Assembly (NCBI GenBank): GCA_016795065.1
Contig: JAEUIU010000057.1
Coordinates: forward strand, 1 to 59,702
Origin: Phycisphaerae bacterium
Lineage (GTDB): Bacteria; Planctomycetota; Phycisphaerae; Phycisphaerales; SM1A02
Reading direction: 5' to 3'
Length of the DNA: 59,702 nt
Shown here: one piece after another, positions 54,801 to 59,702 of the stretch
How the letters are laid out: every line of letters begins with the position of its first letter
Position numbering within the stretch: position 1 is the stretch's first letter
Made by a program: the position numbers and the translations under genes
Notes under the pieces: model-generated
What the model was told of the DNA's origin: nothing
The model's input: the letters and a program-made list of their open reading frames with translations, nothing else
Databases searched by the model: none

Positions 54801-56441
54801 GCGCTCGACCTGCGAGACCAGACCGCTGATCGCCATCGGCCGCGATGTCCACAGCTCGAACTGGCGGTTGAGCCTGGCCTGACGCAGGGAATCCTCGGCG
54901 CGGGGACCGAACGCCGTTGCCAACGCGCTGAAAAGAGACGCATCGACGACCTCGACCGCCACAGCGATCTCGCGAGCGTGCCGAAGTTGTTCGGGCCACG
55001 CCTGCATCCCGCGAGGCACGCCCGCGCTGGCCGGCTGTACCAGCGGTGACACCTCCCGCTCCCAACGAGCCAGGTACTCGGCGTGGATCGTCTCCAAGGC
55101 GGCGGATGTCTCCGCTGGCGTTGCACCGTCGCCGGCCAGCCGACGAACTGCGTCAAGATCCATCGGGCGGCGAGCCATCTCGAAGGGCATGAACGAAGCG
55201 CGCTGATCATCCACCTTGGGTGCTGGGTCTGATTCATTCGGATCGATGGTCCAGGTCGGATCGCTTTGGTCCCGTGCCCAAGCCTTTCGCTCCAGCGACC
55301 GACTGATCGTCTCGCCGAGAATCGCCGCGGCCTTCGCGCGAGCCTTGCGGAAGAGCTCGCTTCGTGCCGTCCGGATCTCCTCAGCCCGTGGATTCGATTG
55401 GTTCATCGTGCCCGGCACATGGGCAATCTCGTCGGCATCGAGAAGACGCATGCCCTCTTCGATGAGCCGGTCGTCCTCGGCCCTCAATTCGACGATGGCA
55501 GCCTCAAGACCGAGACGTTCCTCCTCGGTGATGCCTCGCTTGCGCAGCCCTGCTTTCAGCGGAGAATCGAAGGAAACGGATGACCAGATCCCACCGTACT
55601 TCGCCTGAATCCAGCGGGATCGAATCCGGAGCATGTGGACCTGCGTGACCTCCGGCCCGACGGCGGCCTCGAGATCGCGTGAAAGCTCCGCAACGAAAGC
55701 GCGGTGGCACTTCTGGAGTTCGCTCTTGGCCCGCCGCGCGCTCTCTCGCGCCGAGGCAGTCGCATCGGACACAGGCCCGCCGTTCAGCCCCTCGAACGGA
55801 ACGGCATCAGCGGCCACGACAACAAGCCGATCGAGGATGCCAACAACCCGCTCCTGATAGGCGCGGCAGCGGGGCAGCACCACGGACTTCTCGACCTCGC
55901 TCCACCGGTGGTCCAGCACGACGCCCGCCAGCGTCTGGTCGCGACTCTGCCAGAGCCCCTGCTGCCCGATCGTGAAGGTCGCGAGTTGCCATCGACGGTC
56001 AAGTCGGGCCCCGACCACCCGCTCCTCGGCACCTTCGCCAAGGATGGCCGCAACACCATCGAAGAGCGTCCGCTCGAGCGCCTCAAGCGAAGCGATCGCC
56101 CTCCGACGCCTCGGGAGAAGTTCCTTCTCCACGGTCACATTGAAGAAGCTCCCCATTCGCCTCGTCCGCTCGTCAAGGAAGGCCTGAATCTCGCCATGGC
56201 GCAGGACCGCCGCGGCGGCGATGTAGTCCTCGTGCATGACGTGCAACACCGGCCACTCCACCTCGGTGACACCGGTGTGAAGCCGAAGGAGCGCCGCGAA
56301 CTCGACCGATGTGATTGGGTCAGGGAACTCGCCAACGGTGCCTTGGGCATAGAGAGGCCGCCCGAGGGGAAGTGCCCACGCGAGCGCCCAAACCAGCAAG
56401 CTGAGCAGGCCGATAGGGAACCGGGTGGGTCCAGACAGCAT
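54768..56441 (-). CDS. Exported helical protein of unknown function, probably C-terminally truncated by a frameshift
   Basis: 557 residues from the ATG at 56441, which has AAGGAG 8 nt upstream. Signal peptide LLSLLVWALAWALPLGRPLYA. The rest is almost entirely charged and helical (for example RRRRAIASLEALERTLFDG), with no family I recognise. The last residues (VERPWNPLSALRS) look like out-of-frame read-through; see the separate entry for the continuing frame. It is divergent from an ECF-like sigma factor over a 136-bp region with an array of GTTCGTCGAAC repeats, so it may be regulated with or by that sigma factor. Confidence 0.72.
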   Translation of the reverse strand: MLSGPTRFPIGLLSLLVWALAWALPLGRPLYAQGTVGEFPDPITSVEFAALLRLHTGVTEVEWPVLHVMHEDYIAAAAVLRHGEIQAFLDERTRRMGSFFNVTVEKELLPRRRRAIASLEALERTLFDGVAAILGEGAEERVVGARLDRRWQLATFTIGQQGLWQSRDQTLAGVVLDHRWSEVEKSVVLPRCRAYQERVVGILDRLVVVAADAVPFEGLNGGPVSDATASARESARRAKSELQKCHRAFVAELSRDLEAAVGPEVTQVHMLRIRSRWIQAKYGGIWSSVSFDSPLKAGLRKRGITEEERLGLEAAIVELRAEDDRLIEEGMRLLDADEIAHVPGTMNQSNPRAEEIRTARSELFRKARAKAAAILGETISRSLERKAWARDQSDPTWTIDPNESDPAPKVDDQRASFMPFEMARRPMDLDAVRRLAGDGATPAETSAALETIHAEYLARWEREVSPLVQPASAGVPRGMQAWPEQLRHAREIAVAVEVVDASLFSALATAFGPRAEDSLRQARLNRQFELWTSRPMAISGLVSQVERPWNPLSALRS

Positions 56442-56484
56442 GTGGCACTCCTTCCCGGCAGCGAACCGGACGGGACCTCGTCGC

Positions 56485-56540
56485 GTTCAACGAACTTCGC
56501 GTTCGTCGAACTTTTTCGTTCGTCGAACTTTTTCGTTCGT
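56485..56540. promoter_or_regulatory. Array of GTTCGTCGAAC inverted repeats between sigma factor and exported protein
   Basis: GTTCAACGAAC at 56485-56495, GTTCGTCGAAC at 56501-56511 and 56518-56528, and a half-site GTTCGT at 56535-56540. Starts are spaced 16, 17 and 17 bp, and each full site is a 5-bp arm inverted repeat; the 17-bp unit ends in TTTTTC. Such spacing fits a cooperative operator or a repeated promoter element. Confidence 0.7.
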
Positions 56541-56577
56541 ACACTCACCGATCTTTTCGTATCAGATTTCGACGCAC

Positions 56578-57381
56578 ATGGCACCGTCCGACCCTCCACC
56601 CAAGCCGGGATCAATCAGGAAGCGAGTCGACAAGATCGCTCCCCCCATCGATGCGCCCGCGTCGGCCTCGGCGACGGACTGGTCGCTGTTGCGGGAGGCC
56701 TCAGGAAAGGGTCCCAAGGCGAGTGCCAGCCGGGAGGCCGTTGCGAAGCGGTATTGGGGGGCAGTCTTCGCCTTCGTACGGGCCACCGGTCAGACTCCGG
56801 AACGGGCCGCGGACCTGGCCCAAGGCTTCTTTGCCGATGTCCTCATCGGTCGGGCGCTGCTCGCCTCGGCCGATGCGAAGCGCGGCCGGTTTCGCTCTCT
56901 CCTTCGTCAGGCGGTGGTCAATTACGTTCGCGATCGGGTCCGCTATGACAAGAGTACGAAACGTACGCCAAAAGTCGGAACCGTCAGCACCCGTGACGGC
57001 GCATCACTCGATGGCCTTGCCGCCTCGCGGACCGCGGCTGCCGAGCACGTCTTCGACGCCCATTGGGCCGCTCAGGTCGTGCGCGTTGCCGGGGAACGGG
57101 CCGAGCGTCGCTGCCGGCGCGATGGCCGGGAGATGGCCTGGATCGCCTTCCAGCAGCGCACGCTGCGCCCGCAGCTCTTCGGTGACGCTCCGGTCCCCTA
57201 TGCCGACCTGGTAGCGACGCTTGGCCTGGAGTCGATTGGACAGGCCGCCCACTTGGCGATCGTCGGACGCCGCGTCTTCGTTGAGGAACTCTTGGAGGAA
57301 GTGCGTGCCACCCTCGGTCCTGAGGAGAATGTGGCCGACGAACTTCGTGAACTGATCGCTGCCGTGGAACATCCACGATGA
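56578..57381 (+). CDS. ECF-like RNA polymerase sigma factor
   Basis: 267 residues from the ATG at 56578. Residues ~50-130 have a sigma region 2-like pattern: RYWGAVFAFVRATGQTPERA, DLAQGFFADVL, and RGRFRSLLRQAVVNYVRDRV. This 'AxDLxQGFF' form is typical of the sigma families expanded in planctomycetes, which start with a long spacer and lack a classic region 4. The end is a helical region (AYADLVATLGLESIGQAAH-like) with a possible HTH. The stop overlaps the start of the next gene (ATGA). Regulation probably involves the repeat array directly upstream. Confidence 0.85.
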   Translation: MAPSDPPPKPGSIRKRVDKIAPPIDAPASASATDWSLLREASGKGPKASASREAVAKRYWGAVFAFVRATGQTPERAADLAQGFFADVLIGRALLASADAKRGRFRSLLRQAVVNYVRDRVRYDKSTKRTPKVGTVSTRDGASLDGLAASRTAAAEHVFDAHWAAQVVRVAGERAERRCRRDGREMAWIAFQQRTLRPQLFGDAPVPYADLVATLGLESIGQAAHLAIVGRRVFVEELLEEVRATLGPEENVADELRELIAAVEHPR

Positions 57382-57866
57382 GGTTGCCAGTGGATTCATC
57401 CGGTTCTCCCAATCATCGTCCGAAGTCATCGTCACGCTCTCGTGGCGCGTCCCAACCCAAGGACATCAACGAGGAGACGCGCGGCATCCATGGGGCGTTC
57501 CAGTGGGCGCTCGACGCCAATGCCGATCCGTCGCGCACCGCAGCCGATTGGCTGGCCCGCGAGATCGTGCCGCTCGCACACGACGCCGCCAGTGCCGTCG
57601 CCGGAGCTCAGTCGACGCTCGAACAGATCATCGCCCTGAAGGTCGCTTTCAAGGCCCTTCGCACCGGCGCGGCGTCGACCGCCGAACGCAACCGCGCCGC
57701 ACGGCTCTACGCCGCCACCATCGCCGCGGGCCTGGTGCGGTTTGGGGTGAAGATCAGCCGACAGAGCGACGCCGTCCTGCGCAAGGCGTTCCAGAGCCTG
57801 CGTGACGACACGAGCTGCGAGGAGTCGCTGCGGGATCTGGCGACGGTGGCGATCTCGCGCTGCTGA
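57378..57866 (+). CDS. Unknown protein translationally coupled to the sigma factor
   Basis: 162 residues; its ATG overlaps the sigma-factor stop. The N-terminal ~30 residues are polar and low complexity, the rest is helical (LEQIIALKVAFKALRTGAAS, AARLYAATIAAGLVRFGVKI). No membrane helix or recognised domain. Coupling suggests it may modulate the sigma factor, for example as an anti-sigma factor, but no family evidence supports that. Confidence 0.7.
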   Translation: MRLPVDSSGSPNHRPKSSSRSRGASQPKDINEETRGIHGAFQWALDANADPSRTAADWLAREIVPLAHDAASAVAGAQSTLEQIIALKVAFKALRTGAASTAERNRAARLYAATIAAGLVRFGVKISRQSDAVLRKAFQSLRDDTSCEESLRDLATVAISRC

Positions 57867-57877
57867 AGAGGCGATGG

Positions 57878-59590
57878 CTACCAGTCGTTGGCGCTTTGCA
57901 GCGCCTCAGCCTCCGCTCCCGTCGCCGACTGTCCCTCCAACTGATCGATGTCGATCGGGCCCCATTCGACGCCGGCGGCGCCAGGGAGTGTGCCGGTCGC
58001 GAAAGCGATGTCGATCATCGCGATCTGCCATTGAGCGAGGGCATTCACCTCGCGGCTCTGGGCGTCGGTGAGTCGGGTGGAGGCGTCGAGAACATCCTGG
58101 CTGGTGCGCACGCCGACATCGAACTGCCGCTGTTCCGCTTGGTAGGTTCGCGCCGCGAGCACCGTCTCAAGTCGGGCGGCGAGAATGCGCTGCCACGCGG
58201 TGTGCAATCGATCGAGGGCGTTGAGGACCTCGGCCTGAATGACCTGCCGACGGTTCTCCTTGGTCGAGAGCCGTTGCACCCGCTCCAGAATGGCCCTGGC
58301 CACGCGGTTCTTCGCCGCCTCGTTGCCGAGCGGGATCTCACCGCGCAGGCCGACGGTGTAGGGGTCTTCCTCGAAGTCACCGATGTTGCGGACAGATCGA
58401 CCCAGCGTGCTTCCGCGGCCGACCGGTTCGTAGCGATACTCGATAGCAAAGAGCGGCAAGGCCGCGTTGCGGGCGAGGGCGATGTCGGTCTCATCGGAAG
58501 CCAACTGGAGCTCGATCTCGAGCAACTCCATCCTGTTCGTCAGCGCGTCCTGGGTGAGGGCCGTCGCGTCGAGCTCAAGCCCAAGCGGATTCGGCTGCGT
58601 CGCCGGCACAAGCAACGTGCCGCTCTCAACCGGAAGGTCGCCGCGGTTCATGATCCGCTTCAGTTCGCGAACCCGGTCGCGCAGCGTGGCATCGGCAAGG
58701 ATGATCTGTTCAAGCGTCTGTCCGACGCCGCTTTCGGCTCGCGTCACCTCGATCGCCGCGACCTGCTGCTGGTCGACCAGCCGCTTCGCCCGATCCCGCT
58801 GGGCGACCGCGAGGTCGTACTGGGCCTTTCGCACCTCGAGCTCGCGATACGCGGCATAGAGGTTCCAATAGGCCTTGTCGGCATCGGCGAGGATGCGGGT
58901 GACCTCGAGCTTGGTGCGCGCCCCGGTGATCTGCCCGTTGTACTCAGCGATTCGGATCGAGGCGGTGTTGGCGTTGATGCCCGCCCCGCGAAGGAGGGGC
59001 TGGCTGATTGAGAATCCGAGCCCCGCGCTCCATTCGCCGTTGCCGTCCCGTTCGAAGGAGGGCTCGTTGCGGCCGATGTCGGAGAAGACGTTGACCGTGC
59101 CGCCGGTGATCAGCGGCATCTGCACGCCGACATCGAATGTGTCGGAGTTGCTCGATCCGTCGGCCGCCGTGGTGAACTGATTCGAGCCGTTGTTGGTCCA
59201 GTCAGCGTAGAAAGTCGACTCGAACTTGGCCCGTTCGATCTCGACGTCGCGGCGGGCGATCGAGGGAGCGAAGAGCTGGGTGCGCAACTCCAGGTTGTTC
59301 TTCACGGTCGCCTCGCGCACGTCGGCGAGACTGATTTCCATGCGCGAGGGCCAGGTCGGCATCGGATCGACCTGATCGAGTTGCGAGCGCGTCGCGTCCT
59401 CGGGCTTCACCGGCGTCGTGGTCGAGCGGGCGGTCAGGTCCTCTGTCGCAATCCGCTGGAGCCGTTCGGGGGCGACCTCCCATGTCGAGTGGTCGTTGTC
59501 GAAGAGGCCCTTCGAACAGGCCGGAGTGAGAAGCGTGGTGGTGGCCAGAAGGAACACCGCGACGGTTCGGGAACCGCTCGATTCATTCAT
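57878..59590 (-). CDS. TolC-family outer-membrane efflux lipoprotein
   Basis: About 570 residues from the ATG at 59590. The N-terminus VAVFLLATTTLLTPACSKG has a lipobox-type cysteine near residue 25. Two outer-membrane-efflux halves of paired long helices follow, for example LEVTRILADADKAYWNLYAA with AYRELEVRKAQYDLAVAQRD, and RLHTAWQRILAARLETVLAA. Between them are beta strands of a barrel: AGLGFSISQPLLRGAGI. The start overlaps the stop of an upstream permease gene (ATGA), making this the exit duct of a MacAB-like efflux or lipoprotein-type system. Confidence 0.9.
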   Translation of the reverse strand: MNESSGSRTVAVFLLATTTLLTPACSKGLFDNDHSTWEVAPERLQRIATEDLTARSTTTPVKPEDATRSQLDQVDPMPTWPSRMEISLADVREATVKNNLELRTQLFAPSIARRDVEIERAKFESTFYADWTNNGSNQFTTAADGSSNSDTFDVGVQMPLITGGTVNVFSDIGRNEPSFERDGNGEWSAGLGFSISQPLLRGAGINANTASIRIAEYNGQITGARTKLEVTRILADADKAYWNLYAAYRELEVRKAQYDLAVAQRDRAKRLVDQQQVAAIEVTRAESGVGQTLEQIILADATLRDRVRELKRIMNRGDLPVESGTLLVPATQPNPLGLELDATALTQDALTNRMELLEIELQLASDETDIALARNAALPLFAIEYRYEPVGRGSTLGRSVRNIGDFEEDPYTVGLRGEIPLGNEAAKNRVARAILERVQRLSTKENRRQVIQAEVLNALDRLHTAWQRILAARLETVLAARTYQAEQRQFDVGVRTSQDVLDASTRLTDAQSREVNALAQWQIAMIDIAFATGTLPGAAGVEWGPIDIDQLEGQSATGAEAEALQSANDW

Positions 59591-59702
59591 GTCGGAGAGC
59601 CTCGATCGGATCAAGCCGTGCGGCTTTGATCGCCGGGAACATGCCGAAGGCGACGCCGACGAGGGCGCAGAAGCCGAAGCTCATCGCCACCGCCCACAGC
59701 GG
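59587..59702 (-). CDS. C-terminal end of a MacB/FtsX-type ABC permease (5' end off window)
   Basis: Only the last 38 codons are in the window. They read AMSFGFCALVGVAFGMFPAI followed by KAARLDPIEALRHE and a TGA that overlaps the TolC-family start. The membrane helix followed by 'FG..PA.KAA.LDPIEALR.E' is the conserved end of MacB-like permeases. Confidence 0.85.

Overview
The window reads as chromosomal DNA of a GC-rich, Gram-negative planctomycete, most likely of the Phycisphaerae. The evidence is an LEPRxLL-like leader on a giant repeat protein, three secreted proteins ending in dockerin-like repeats with the planctomycete 'LLGAWG' signature, an H-X9-DG type pseudopilin, a long PAS histidine kinase, a Pkn-type kinase with TPRs, and TolC and secretin outer-membrane components. 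No insertion sequence, integrase, phage gene or CRISPR array was seen.

Left part (1-12.3 kb). A 5'-complete but window-truncated RTX-type surface protein runs leftward off the edge. Divergent from it is acetyl-CoA synthetase, overlapping mntR and a small lipoprotein gene. Next comes a manganese-type ABC transporter (binding protein, ATPase, two permeases) behind a pair of palindromes that look like MntR operators. Both permeases carry a C-terminal DtxR/MntR-like cytoplasmic domain, so this locus holds three potential metal-sensing modules.

Middle part (12.3-32.7 kb), almost all on the minus strand. It holds a multidomain sensor with a degenerate kinase core, an H-X9-DG pseudopilin, and a type IV pilus / type II secretion locus: major pilin with its own terminator, anchored protein, pseudopilin, PilM, PilN, PilO, PilP-like, secretin and a TPR lipoprotein. 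Downstream lies a signalling set of response regulator, HD-GYP phosphodiesterase, PAS histidine kinase and a small sigma-region-4-like HTH protein. The layout suggests c-di-GMP and two-component control of pili.

Right part (32.7-59.7 kb). A short DUF1015-like gene precedes serA and serC, with an inverted-repeat element between the last two. A cysteine-rich C-type-lectin-like secreted protein, an LMW protein tyrosine phosphatase and a thioredoxin-like TPR protein follow. The tmRNA gene ssrA is recognisable in full, with promoter, terminator and the tag ANTQYALAA. Then come a Ser/Thr kinase with TPRs diverging from an FG-GAP/dockerin secreted protein, and a four-gene operon: SGNH hydrolase, NodU/CmcH carbamoyltransferase, SxtJ-like protein and DUF5989-like protein. 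After these are a small membrane protein, an outer-membrane beta-barrel, an RCK/TrkA-N plus RyR-domain protein, and an ECF-like sigma factor divergent from a frameshifted exported protein across an array of GTTCGTCGAAC repeats. A TolC-family protein and the last codons of a MacB/FtsX permease end the window.

The most interesting items for follow-up are the doubly fused Mn permeases, the SGNH-carbamoyltransferase-SxtJ-DUF5989 operon, the RCK-RyR protein, the sigma-factor operator array, and the concentration of TTA triplets in the hexamer GTTAGG. Most intergenic gaps are under 300 bp; the two longer ones are described in the feature list.
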